IMG/VR virus record: IMGVR_UViG_3300009593_000014
Span: 21,155-85,154 of that record
Direction: 5' to 3' (one strand)
Source: a virus
Length of the DNA: 64,000 bases
This document shows, in pieces, positions 27,154 to 34,431 of the stretch. The position numbers were made by a program, and so were the translations under genes. Position 1 is the first letter of the stretch. Every line of letters starts with the position of its first letter. The notes beneath the pieces were generated by a model, which saw only the letters and a program-made list of their open reading frames with translations, searched no databases and was not told the DNA's origin.

Positions 27154-27497
27154 CCTGTACCTTTTTTCTTATTAGAAAGTGCTATTATAGTATCCTCAAG
27201 TGGGTCAGGAGTTAGACCTTGATTTAGTCTTTCAACCTGATCGTCACGTTCGGATGCCGAAACTTTTCGAGCGCCATCAATCCACATGACTTGACCGTCT
27301 GTTGATCCAGTCCAGTACCTTGCAGCCTCAGCCACATGTTTTTCTACTTTAGGGTCGTTCATCATGCCTTCAGCACACAAATAATTGCCATCTGCATCTG
27401 CAACAATGCCACCATCGGGCATCTTCCACACACATACGCCAAAAGCTGACTGAGGAACATACAATCTTTTGCCATTTTTTATATATTGGTCACTCAT
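27150..27497 (-). CDS. small conserved pre-portal protein of unknown function
   Basis: 115 residues with KMPDGGIVADADGNYLCAEG near residue 25 and VEKHVAEAARYW near 51, a pattern I associate with small proteins encoded between terminase and portal in actinophages. The ATG at 27497 follows a TAAGAT -10 by 9 bases without a ribosome site, so it may be leaderless. Function unknown. Confidence 0.6.
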   Translation of the reverse strand: MSDQYIKNGKRLYVPQSAFGVCVWKMPDGGIVADADGNYLCAEGMMNDPKVEKHVAEAARYWTGSTDGQVMWIDGARKVSASERDDQVERLNQGLTPDPLEDTIIALSNKKKGTG

Positions 27498-27506
27498 ATC
27501 AAGATA

Positions 27507-27536
27507 ATCTTACCACAATCAATGCAAAAAACCCAA
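27507..27536 (-). promoter_or_regulatory. promoter before the pre-portal and portal genes
   Basis: Minus-strand -35 TTGGGT (27531-27536), 18-base spacer ending TGG, -10 TAAGAT (27507-27512); the ATG follows by 9 bases. Confidence 0.45.
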
Positions 27537-27549
27537 CATAAAAGAACAA

Positions 27550-27726
27550 TTAATCATCAATATCTTCATATTCTTCATAAATCAACACAAAAGTTTCAAA
27601 ATGACCAGAATCGGTGGGCATCATGATACTAGGAGGAGGCTCACAATCAAATGTGAACTCAATTTCCTCTTCAATTCCGCATGAATTTTCGTATATATAT
27701 GTTACTAACTCTTCTTTTTCTTTCAT
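27550..27726 (-). CDS. small acidic protein of unknown function
   Basis: 58 residues, strongly acidic (tail EEYEDIDD), with two Cys and a Pro-Pro-Pro. It starts 3 bases after the stop of the ribonucleotide reductase and is probably translated with it. A glutaredoxin-like role has no support: there is no CxxC. Unrecognised. Confidence 0.5.
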   Translation of the reverse strand: MKEKEELVTYIYENSCGIEEEIEFTFDCEPPPSIMMPTDSGHFETFVLIYEEYEDIDD

Positions 27727-27729
27727 ACC

Positions 27730-29787
27730 CTACAGGGCGCAAGTCACACAGTCAGGATCATCAATCCTACAAGCTTCAACTTCTTCTACACCATCTTCAG
27801 TAGAATCCATGTTGTTTAGCACTTGTTCTGATCTGGAGTTATCTCTATATATAGTAACCCCTTTGCACCCAAGATCATAAGCAAGACGATACAAACGATC
27901 AGTCTGTTCGACTGTAAAGTCTGAAGGACAGTTTGTTGTCTTGCTGATAGCAGAATCAACCCATCGCTGAACTGCTGCTTGAACAGCGACATGTTCCTCT
28001 GGCTTGAGGTCCATCGCTGTGACGCAGTAGTCTGGAAGATCATTGATGTCCAGACCCATATCGTCAATGACTGGTACGGTTTCAATTTCTGTACCTAGTC
28101 TAGAAGTTCTGGTGTACTGCCAGTTAAAGTAAGGCTCAACACCAGTTGAAGTTCCTTTCATTGTCCCAGTAGTTCCTGTGGGAGCAACGGTTAGTAAGCA
28201 TACGTTTCTTATTCCATGTTCTAGCACTGCATCTCGTACATGCTCGGGCATTCCCTTCATGTATCCTGATTTTAGATATTGTTTTCTATCAAGAGCGGGG
28301 AATGATCCTTTTACTTTTGCAAGTTCTACAGATGCCATGTATGAGGACTCCGATATTGTTTTGAAAAGCTCATCTACAAAGACAAGACCATCAGCAGACC
28401 CATACCGTAATTTCATTCTGACCAATAGTTCTCCAAGCCCCATGACTCCGAGCCCAATTCGACGGTTGCCTTCATGGTTTTCCTTGATTGATTCAAAGTG
28501 GTATTCATTAATGCTAACCACGTTGTCAAGCATACGCACTGCTGACTCAATTACTGTATTGAGCTTTTTCCATTCAAACTCAGGAACACCAGACGAGTCA
28601 TCTACGAATGTAGACAAGTCAAGAGCACCCAGCGTGCAAACACCATAAGCCTCAAGAGGCTGTTCTCCACAAGGATTTGTTGCCACCAAAGGAGCGAAGT
28701 ACCAAGAGTTACTCATCTTGTTTGATCTTTCTAAAAAGTGAAGACCCGGTTCGGCAGAAGCCCATGCGGAAGACACTATTGAATCCCATATTTCTTTGGC
28801 TTGCACTGTTTTATAAACAATCACATTTTTTCCAAGAATATCTCTCCAGTAGGAAATGTTCCCATCCCAAAGGTCATTGAATTCAGGATCTTTTGTATCT
28901 GGAAAGACGAGATCCCATGATTCATTGTTTTTGAGAGCTTCCATGAATCCGTCTGAGATACAAACGGACATATTAGCATTCTCAAACTCTCCTGCGGAGT
29001 GTTTTGCTGATATGAACTCTTCGACATCAGGATGCCAATCGTCAATCATCAGCATTGTTGCGCCGCGCCGTGAACCCCCTTGTTCAATAAGCCCTGTAGA
29101 AAGGTTGAACATCTTTCCCCAAGACACAGCGCCACTAGAGATACCGTTAACCCCGATAACAGGAGCGTAGCGAGGGCGTAAAGAAGAAAGGTTAACACCA
29201 ACCCCTCCACCTCTTGAATGCGTTTCCGCCATTTCTTTGACACGATCAAAAATCCCTCCTCTAGAATCCTCTGGACATGGTAGCACAAAACAGTTTTGAA
29301 GTGTTAGTCCTTTTACACCAGCGCCAGCAAGAATACGTCCACCGGGAATAAAGTGATCAAAAAGAATATCTTTGAAGCCCTGCTCAACCGCCGGTGCGAT
29401 ATCTTCTGACTCACATTGAGATAGAGCCTTGGCAACTCTTGCTTTAACTTGATCAACAGTTGTCTCTAATGGTTTAGATATCAAATCAAAATCAACTTGG
29501 TGAGTATCTCCTTGATAGGTCTTTACAGTCGCAGTGCGATTGGTTTGAGAAACCTCTTGCACTATGGATAGTTCCTTAACAGGCCATTTGGGATCTAAAA
29601 CTACGATAGCTAAAACAAGATCGCCTACAGACAAGTCTCCTTTTTCTGCCTTCAGCGTGTATCTATCTAAAAATATTTTATATCCTTGATACCCGCTCTT
29701 TCTAAAAAACGATGGGATTTTTATCTCCGCATCGTCTTGTAATTCGGTCTCATTAGAGACAGTTGTTGTATAGCCTGTTATAGTCAT
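27730..29787 (-). CDS. nrdJ: adenosylcobalamin-dependent (class II) ribonucleotide reductase
   Basis: 685 residues. Converts ribonucleotides to deoxyribonucleotides for phage DNA synthesis using coenzyme B12, without oxygen or a radical subunit. GGRILAGAG (149-157), LQNCFVLP (first active Cys166), HSRGGGVGVNLSSLRP, the catalytic NPCGE (371-375), PTGTTGTMKGTSTGVEP and a C-terminal CVTC redox pair are all present. Residues about 35-110 form a beta-rich N-terminal domain in place of an ATP cone. No NrdA/NrdB pair is seen. A clear AAGGAGG precedes the ATG. A cobalamin-dependent enzyme suggests the host can obtain B12. Confidence 0.95.
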   Translation of the reverse strand: MTITGYTTTVSNETELQDDAEIKIPSFFRKSGYQGYKIFLDRYTLKAEKGDLSVGDLVLAIVVLDPKWPVKELSIVQEVSQTNRTATVKTYQGDTHQVDFDLISKPLETTVDQVKARVAKALSQCESEDIAPAVEQGFKDILFDHFIPGGRILAGAGVKGLTLQNCFVLPCPEDSRGGIFDRVKEMAETHSRGGGVGVNLSSLRPRYAPVIGVNGISSGAVSWGKMFNLSTGLIEQGGSRRGATMLMIDDWHPDVEEFISAKHSAGEFENANMSVCISDGFMEALKNNESWDLVFPDTKDPEFNDLWDGNISYWRDILGKNVIVYKTVQAKEIWDSIVSSAWASAEPGLHFLERSNKMSNSWYFAPLVATNPCGEQPLEAYGVCTLGALDLSTFVDDSSGVPEFEWKKLNTVIESAVRMLDNVVSINEYHFESIKENHEGNRRIGLGVMGLGELLVRMKLRYGSADGLVFVDELFKTISESSYMASVELAKVKGSFPALDRKQYLKSGYMKGMPEHVRDAVLEHGIRNVCLLTVAPTGTTGTMKGTSTGVEPYFNWQYTRTSRLGTEIETVPVIDDMGLDINDLPDYCVTAMDLKPEEHVAVQAAVQRWVDSAISKTTNCPSDFTVEQTDRLYRLAYDLGCKGVTIYRDNSRSEQVLNNMDSTEDGVEEVEACRIDDPDCVTCAL

Positions 29788-29897
29788 TATTCCTCCTTAA
29801 CGCATCAGAATGATGCTTTTTCAAAACTCTTGTCGAGTGCAGAACTAATATCATATCACCTATGAATTTTTAATCCAATAGTTTTTGAAAAGATTTA

Positions 29898-30893
29898 TTA
29901 CAAATCTAGATTCTCAACTATGCGTTCCGCAATTGAGTCCCACGAATGCTCATTCTGGATTATTCTAGCACCTCTTAGGGCTTTTGTTTTATGATCTAAA
30001 TAATCATCGGTAACTTCTTCCATCAAGGAAACCAGCATTTCATAGTCTGGCTTTATAGCTTTAGGAGCACCGCTACCGTAAGAGTCGAAATCAAGATCAA
30101 CCTCCGGCATGTAGTCTTCAACACTAACCCACTCTCCACTAAGTGGCATTGACAAATCTGCATACTCTGAGCATCCTGTCTCATTAGTGCAGATTGTTGG
30201 CATGCCTGTGGCTATTGCCTGAAAGGGGATCATTCCGAAGCCCTCTCCGGTTGTGGGGTAGACCATACAATGACAATTGTTATAAAGATTCACCAGAGAC
30301 TCTCTCTCTAGGTAAGTGTCTATAACTGTTATCTGAGGGTGTGGCATAGGCAACTTATTTGCATTACTTACTTTCAATATTAAGTGATAATCATCATTGC
30401 CTTCAAATAGTTCCAAGAATGCCTTAACAACAAGATCAGCATTCTTTCTAGGTAGCTCTCCACCTACATGTAAGAAATAGAACTTTTCACCTATCTCCCT
30501 ATTAACAACCTTCCAGTCTGAATGTATGCCATGAGGAACTACTTTTATAGGGACTTCTATTCCCATACTTTCATACACATCTTTACACCAAGATGATGTA
30601 GCCCATATCTGATCGCACTTCTCCATGTTGTACTTCCAAGTATCAGGTATGCTTGTATATTCCCAAGGAGTATAACCTACATTCTTTTTACCTATCGTCT
30701 GGTAGTAAAATGGAAGGCAGTAGTTAACATGCCAAGCAGTTCCTTCTGCATTCCATATAACTTTCTGACCTAGTTTTTCTAATGCTTCAAATAAGCTTAG
30801 AGACACCTCTGTATAGCCAGAGCTTCTCCATACTGCACCTGACAGGTCTGTATCCTGCGGTGTAAACCATGATATATCTTTTCTTAAACCCAT
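29898..30893 (-). CDS. GT4-family glycosyltransferase
   Basis: 331 residues with a GT-B fold: LHVGGELPRKN near residue 155 (donor-domain start), and the GT4 signature YPTTGEGFGMIPFQAIATGMP near 215-235 with the E-x7-E type acidic pair, ending in HSWDSIAERIV. It would transfer a nucleotide-activated sugar to a cell-surface or phage component. The plus-strand GT at 33294-34424 is a related enzyme with the same final HTWDRVA motif, so the two probably act in one pathway. Confidence 0.85.
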   Translation of the reverse strand: MGLRKDISWFTPQDTDLSGAVWRSSGYTEVSLSLFEALEKLGQKVIWNAEGTAWHVNYCLPFYYQTIGKKNVGYTPWEYTSIPDTWKYNMEKCDQIWATSSWCKDVYESMGIEVPIKVVPHGIHSDWKVVNREIGEKFYFLHVGGELPRKNADLVVKAFLELFEGNDDYHLILKVSNANKLPMPHPQITVIDTYLERESLVNLYNNCHCMVYPTTGEGFGMIPFQAIATGMPTICTNETGCSEYADLSMPLSGEWVSVEDYMPEVDLDFDSYGSGAPKAIKPDYEMLVSLMEEVTDDYLDHKTKALRGARIIQNEHSWDSIAERIVENLDL

Positions 30894-31090
30894 GTAATAA
30901 TATCTACTCCTAGTTCTTCTAGTATTAAAGCATCCTCTTCAAGCATCCAGTACTGAATAGGTCTTCTGCACCACTGGCATCTAGTAACGCCTAAGTACTC
31001 ATCGTTGATCTCAATTACAGAAATGTAAGTTTCATCAATTACCGGAGTTGGTGGACAATCTACGCATTCAGCTAAGGCTATGTATTTCAT
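30884..31090 (-). CDS. small zinc-ribbon protein
   Basis: 68 residues with two Cys pairs: CVDCPP near residue 9 and CQWC near 38, spaced as a zinc ribbon. It is the first minus-strand gene after the divergent control region and its end overlaps the glycosyltransferase start. Unknown role; could be a small regulator. Confidence 0.55.
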   Translation of the reverse strand: MKYIALAECVDCPPTPVIDETYISVIEINDEYLGVTRCQWCRRPIQYWMLEEDALILEELGVDIITWV

Positions 31091-31100
31091 TCTTCCTCTT

Positions 31101-31116
31101 TACTAGTATACTAGTA
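31101..31116. promoter_or_regulatory. 16-bp palindrome in the divergent control region
   Basis: TACTAGTATACTAGTA is a perfect palindrome, followed by a further partial copy. It lies in the 190-bp region between the divergent left and right arms, just upstream of the minus-strand gene start at 31090. A likely operator for a dimeric regulator. Confidence 0.5.
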
Positions 31117-31312
31117 TACTTAGTATATTTAGTAATGAAACAATATTGATTATTATTTTTAATGTTTAATATTGTTGTTTGAGGCAAGCCAGCATGCTAA
31201 GCAATTGATCCTACTAGTGATATTTTGATTTCGTGCAATAAAATTAATATTGTAACATAATTGTAATATTCTATTTTTTATCATGAACGGTTTGAAAACT
31301 AAAATCACATGG

Positions 31313-31318
31313 TATACT
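31313..31318 (+). promoter_or_regulatory. -10 element for a leaderless transcript
   Basis: TATACT lies 6 bases before the ATG at 31325, so transcription would begin at or next to the start codon. The -35 is weak (TTGAAA at 15 bases). Confidence 0.5.
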
Positions 31319-31324
31319 TTTCTC

Positions 31325-31513
31325 ATGGATACAAAAAGAATCGCAATGCTTGTTAGCTTTTGTTGGATGGCAGGACTGTCTTTAGTAGCATGGATAGCTT
31401 TAAAAATAAACGGTACTGTGGTAAACTACTTAAGTATACTGCTTCTAATCAATGTAGCATATATGTTTTGGGCACCTATAGGATTGATGACAGCGAAGCC
31501 TGACAAAAAATAA
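31325..31513 (+). CDS. small membrane protein
   Basis: 62 residues from the ATG at 31325; an upstream in-frame ATG at 31283 would lie before the promoter. Two hydrophobic segments (about residues 5-27 and 33-54) joined by a short loop, ending in a Lys-rich tail. First gene of the rightward arm; no family recognised. Small two-segment proteins here could be holins or exclusion proteins, unproven. Confidence 0.55.
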   Translation: MDTKRIAMLVSFCWMAGLSLVAWIALKINGTVVNYLSILLLINVAYMFWAPIGLMTAKPDKK

Positions 31514-31521
31514 GGAGTAAC

Positions 31522-31866
31522 ATGAAAATCACACCAGCAACAGGAGAGGATGTCTCGGAAGTTGAAGGTATGTCCCTTACAGTTAAGCTTTTGCCCGATC
31601 TAAATGGAGGCATTGTTCCTGTTTACTATATAGCATCTCCATGTGAAGATTTTGGAATATCTATCGACTCCCTCAGAGCGTTAGTTGCTGGTTTAGAACT
31701 TGCAGCAGACGGTGTGGACTCTATGATAACCAATCTGCTGTCCTCTTTCAGAGAAGCAGCAATGCAAGAATTTCATAACCTAGGACTTCCAGAAGGACCA
31801 GTAGAGATTGATAAAATAATTCAATTCATAGCTCAACTAGAGCATGATGATGAAGATAAAGAATAG
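31522..31866 (+). CDS. acidic protein of unknown function
   Basis: 114 residues, acidic C-terminus, no Cys, mixed alpha/beta appearance. AAGGAG precedes the ATG at an optimal distance. It is followed closely by a zinc-ribbon protein gene. Unrecognised. Confidence 0.6.
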   Translation: MKITPATGEDVSEVEGMSLTVKLLPDLNGGIVPVYYIASPCEDFGISIDSLRALVAGLELAADGVDSMITNLLSSFREAAMQEFHNLGLPEGPVEIDKIIQFIAQLEHDDEDKE

Positions 31867-31878
31867 TCGGTTCAAGAA

Positions 31879-32190
31879 ATGAAAGACCAAGTAGAGTATG
31901 GATCAGGAAGGGTTTTTGGAAGGGTAATAAAAGACTTCCCATATAAAGAAAGAGACTGCGGGCTATGCGACAGAAGAATGCAGTTAGTAAACGCAATCCA
32001 CTCCGATCAAGACATCCACCACTACAAAGCAATCTATGTATGCGGATATGAAAACTGCCCTGCATTCGATTATGAAGGCAGAAAGGCGTTTGTAAAGTTA
32101 TACTATGCCTCAGAAGAGGCTTACAGCGTATTTGAAGATGTCCTGCTTCCGGTCTATGGACGCAGAGAAAAGACGGACGATGAAGACTAG
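31879..32190 (+). CDS. zinc-binding protein of unknown function
   Basis: 103 residues with CGLCDRR near residue 27 and CGYENC near 55, two Cys pairs that could bind one zinc in a ribbon. Basic N-terminus, aromatic-rich middle, acidic end. Probably co-transcribed with its neighbours. Unrecognised; may bind nucleic acid. Confidence 0.6.
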   Translation: MKDQVEYGSGRVFGRVIKDFPYKERDCGLCDRRMQLVNAIHSDQDIHHYKAIYVCGYENCPAFDYEGRKAFVKLYYASEEAYSVFEDVLLPVYGRREKTDDED

Positions 32191-32192
32191 AG

Positions 32193-32318
32193 ATGCGAAT
32201 GAAGATACCTTCAGGGCTTGAGCAGTTGTTTTGGACTTTCGTCCTGATGTTGCCAATCATGGCGTTCACTACCCTATATATGTTATGGGTAAAGTTTGGG
32301 TGTGACGCTTGTTCTTGA
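32193..32318 (+). CDS. 41-residue single-pass membrane protein
   Basis: ATG at 32193, three bases after the previous stop. Residues about 11-33 are a continuous hydrophobic segment; the end has two Cys (CDAC). Very short, so the call rests on spacing and the clear membrane segment. Confidence 0.45.
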   Translation: MRMKIPSGLEQLFWTFVLMLPIMAFTTLYMLWVKFGCDACS

Positions 32319-32403
32319 AATTACTTTTGGGATAATAAACCAATCAGAGCTATGATGTAATCACACCCTTAATAAAAGATATACAAGATGTCGCACAAGG
32401 GTC

Positions 32404-32655
32404 TTGGGAGTCAAATTGGATATTTTAAATATTTATGGTCTTATAGGGGTTGTAATTGCAAATACTAGTGCTATAATAATAGTGTACTTAAAAAACAAAA
32501 GAGCCAATTCCGAAAACTACGGTATAAAAAACGGTAGAGGAAATCTCTTTCAACAAGTCGGAAAGTTACAGGATGACATGGTAGAAATCAGGGAAGACGT
32601 AGCTGAAGTTAAAGGGGCCATGCGTGTACTGCTCTCCGACAAAGAAGCTAAGTAG
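32404..32655 (+). CDS. membrane-anchored coiled-coil protein
   Basis: About 83 residues from a TTG at 32404. One membrane segment (about residues 8-28), a basic linker, then a helix with heptad-like Met/Ile/Val spacing (residues 50-80). This layout resembles small phage XhlA-like lysis or exclusion proteins, but the identity is not established. The start codon is uncertain. Confidence 0.45.
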   Translation: MGVKLDILNIYGLIGVVIANTSAIIIVYLKNKRANSENYGIKNGRGNLFQQVGKLQDDMVEIREDVAEVKGAMRVLLSDKEAK

Positions 32656-32969
32656 AAATAAAAAAAGTTTATTTTATTGCAGCTGTATCGAGAACTAGCC
32701 GGAACCAGGCAAAAAATACACAATCCAGGTAGCTTTTTAAGATACTTCATGCTATACTTTCTAATAGAAAGTCCTGTGGGATATAGTTCAGCTTCGGCTC
32801 TACTGCTTACTCATGGGGCTTTTTGCTTGACAAGATGTGCCATTTAAAGATATTATCTATATATAGGGAAGTACTGTGTGTATGGGCCTCTTGTCGGTGC
32901 AAACAAGTAAGCAAGGATAGTTGATTCCATCTTAGCCTAGAGAAGTTCGATTCTTCTCCTTCCCACAAA
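32656..32969 (+). other. 314-bp gap: promoter with palindrome and structured, possibly transcribed sequence
   Basis: No convincing gene. It holds a TATACT -10 (32753-32758) overlapped by a 15-bp palindrome (CTTTCTA-A-TAGAAAG, 32757-32771), a hairpin with a TTCG loop (AGC-TTCG-GCT near 32790), and at 32941-32957 a perfect tRNA-like T arm (AGAAG-TTCGATT-CTTCT) followed by CCTTCCC, which pairs over six bases with GGGAAG at 32866-32871. The rest does not fold as a normal tRNA. A small RNA or decayed tRNA is possible. Confidence 0.3.
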
Positions 32970-33263
32970 ATGAAAAAAGAAGATCTAGAAATCAAAGTTT
33001 GGATAGATCAAGACTTGTGCACCGGAGATGGGTTGTGTGCTGAAATAGCACCGGCAGTTTTTCAAATGCATGATGACGGACTAGCTTATGTAAAAGAAAA
33101 AGACTGGCCTACCATCTACGGACCAGACGGAGCGCCCAAAGGCGAACCTGCTCTAAAGATGGCTGAAGGGTTGGCTGTAGTAGAGTCTGAAGATGTAGAG
33201 GCAACCATTGAGTCGGCAGAAGAGTGCCCCGGTGAATGTATCTTTATTGAATTGATGAACTAA
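32970..33263 (+). CDS. ferredoxin, [3Fe-4S]/[4Fe-4S] actinobacterial type
   Basis: 97 residues. CTGDGLC (Cys-x5-Cys) near residue 17 and EECPGEC near 85 give the cluster ligands of the single-cluster ferredoxins that serve P450s and other enzymes in actinobacteria. Usual proteins are 65-80 residues; this has an insert of about 25 residues (around 40-65). It would carry single electrons. It is encoded just before sugar-modifying genes, including a DegT-fold enzyme of the dehydratase type, whose relatives use iron-sulfur electrons, so a link is a reasonable inference. Confidence 0.8.
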   Translation: MKKEDLEIKVWIDQDLCTGDGLCAEIAPAVFQMHDDGLAYVKEKDWPTIYGPDGAPKGEPALKMAEGLAVVESEDVEATIESAEECPGECIFIELMN

Positions 33264-33280
33264 GCGCATCAATATTTTGA

Positions 33281-33286
33281 TATACT
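33281..33286 (+). promoter_or_regulatory. -10 element for a leaderless glycosyltransferase transcript
   Basis: TATACT 7 bases before the ATG at 33294, without a ribosome site between. The region around it is AT-rich. The same TATACT-to-ATG spacing occurs at 31313. Confidence 0.55.
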
Positions 33287-33293
33287 TAATATT

Positions 33294-34424
33294 ATGTCTA
33301 TCAATGTTTACCCGATGAGGGATGATCTGCTCAAAGCCTTGACCGAAGGTCAGGCAATATATTGGAACTCATCAACCTACTCTCCAAAAGAGGGCTATGG
33401 TTACGCATACTATAAATACACTCAGGCATTAAACAAGTTAGGAATTCACTGCATAACTCAATCAGACTTTGCACCAGAGCTAATAGATCTCTCTCATATT
33501 GTCAAATACGAAATGCTGTACGATGAAGGTCTTGAGCCTCCTTTGATTAACCACTGCCTACCTGAAATGTACTTACACACTAATTCTTACAATATAGGAA
33601 TGACATACTGGGAGACAGACGCTGTTCCAAATCACTGGATAGATTTTATGTACCGAATGGATGAAATATGGACTTCATCAAAGTATGTAAAGGATGTTTA
33701 CCTAAAACAAAATGTAAACGAAAAGATATTTGACTTCAATCAAGGAATTGATCCAGAGATATATAAAGTAAATTTCAATGAACCAGAAAGAGAACAGTTT
33801 ACTTTTTTATCGTTCGGATCTCCCTCGTCTAGAAAGAATGCTCAATACACATACGATGCATTTATGGAACTCTTCGGGGGTGATGAAAGATATCATCTCA
33901 TAATTAAATCATCTGGACCTTCGGATGTCAGGAATATACAAGAAGGAGTAAACCTAGGTGCTGTAAAGAATAGCTCTCAAGTAACAGTAATTGAAGAAAT
34001 GCTGTCGGAAGAAGAAGTTGCTCAGCTATTAAGAAGCGTGCATTGTTTGGTGTACCCAACATCAGGAGAAGGGTGGGGATTGGTTCCCTATTCCGCAATA
34101 GCCAGCGGGACCCCTACAATATGTACCAACGCTACGGCGTGCGAAGAGTATGCCGAGCTATCAATACCAATAGACTACACATGGAAAGAGCCATGGCAGG
34201 CTGCCGGTGTCTATTCTCATGGTGGGAAGTGGGCAATGCCTGACTTAAATCAACTTAGGGAAAAAATGCAAAGCGTTACTGAAAACTACGATGCATACAA
34301 AAGCATGACTATTAGATCAGCACAGACTTTGCAAAATACACATACTTGGGATAGGGTTGCTTTGAAAATGGGAAAACATTTGGTAGACTCTGGAATTATA
34401 AGCCAAATAAAAGTAGGAAAGTAG
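33294..34424 (+). CDS. GT4-family glycosyltransferase
   Basis: 376 residues, GT-B fold: LSFGSPSSRKNAQYTYDAF near residue 165 and the GT4 signature LVYPTSGEGWGLVPYSAIAS near 250, then HTWDRVA near the end. It is related to the enzyme at 29898-30893. With the aminotransferase-fold protein, CAP59-like transferase and FkbM methyltransferase downstream it forms a plus-strand sugar cluster, probably for a surface glycan or for glycosylating phage or host components. Confidence 0.85.
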   Translation: MSINVYPMRDDLLKALTEGQAIYWNSSTYSPKEGYGYAYYKYTQALNKLGIHCITQSDFAPELIDLSHIVKYEMLYDEGLEPPLINHCLPEMYLHTNSYNIGMTYWETDAVPNHWIDFMYRMDEIWTSSKYVKDVYLKQNVNEKIFDFNQGIDPEIYKVNFNEPEREQFTFLSFGSPSSRKNAQYTYDAFMELFGGDERYHLIIKSSGPSDVRNIQEGVNLGAVKNSSQVTVIEEMLSEEEVAQLLRSVHCLVYPTSGEGWGLVPYSAIASGTPTICTNATACEEYAELSIPIDYTWKEPWQAAGVYSHGGKWAMPDLNQLREKMQSVTENYDAYKSMTIRSAQTLQNTHTWDRVALKMGKHLVDSGIISQIKVGK

Positions 34425-34431
34425 AAAAATT

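Noticed and set aside
31826-32269. Minus-strand frame of 147 codons
   Set aside because: Opposite three tightly spaced plus-strand genes with good starts; His/Leu/Ser-rich shadow composition.
32866-32965. tRNA gene
   Set aside because: T arm and acceptor pair, but the D and anticodon arms cannot be drawn and the length is about 100 bases; kept only as a structured element.
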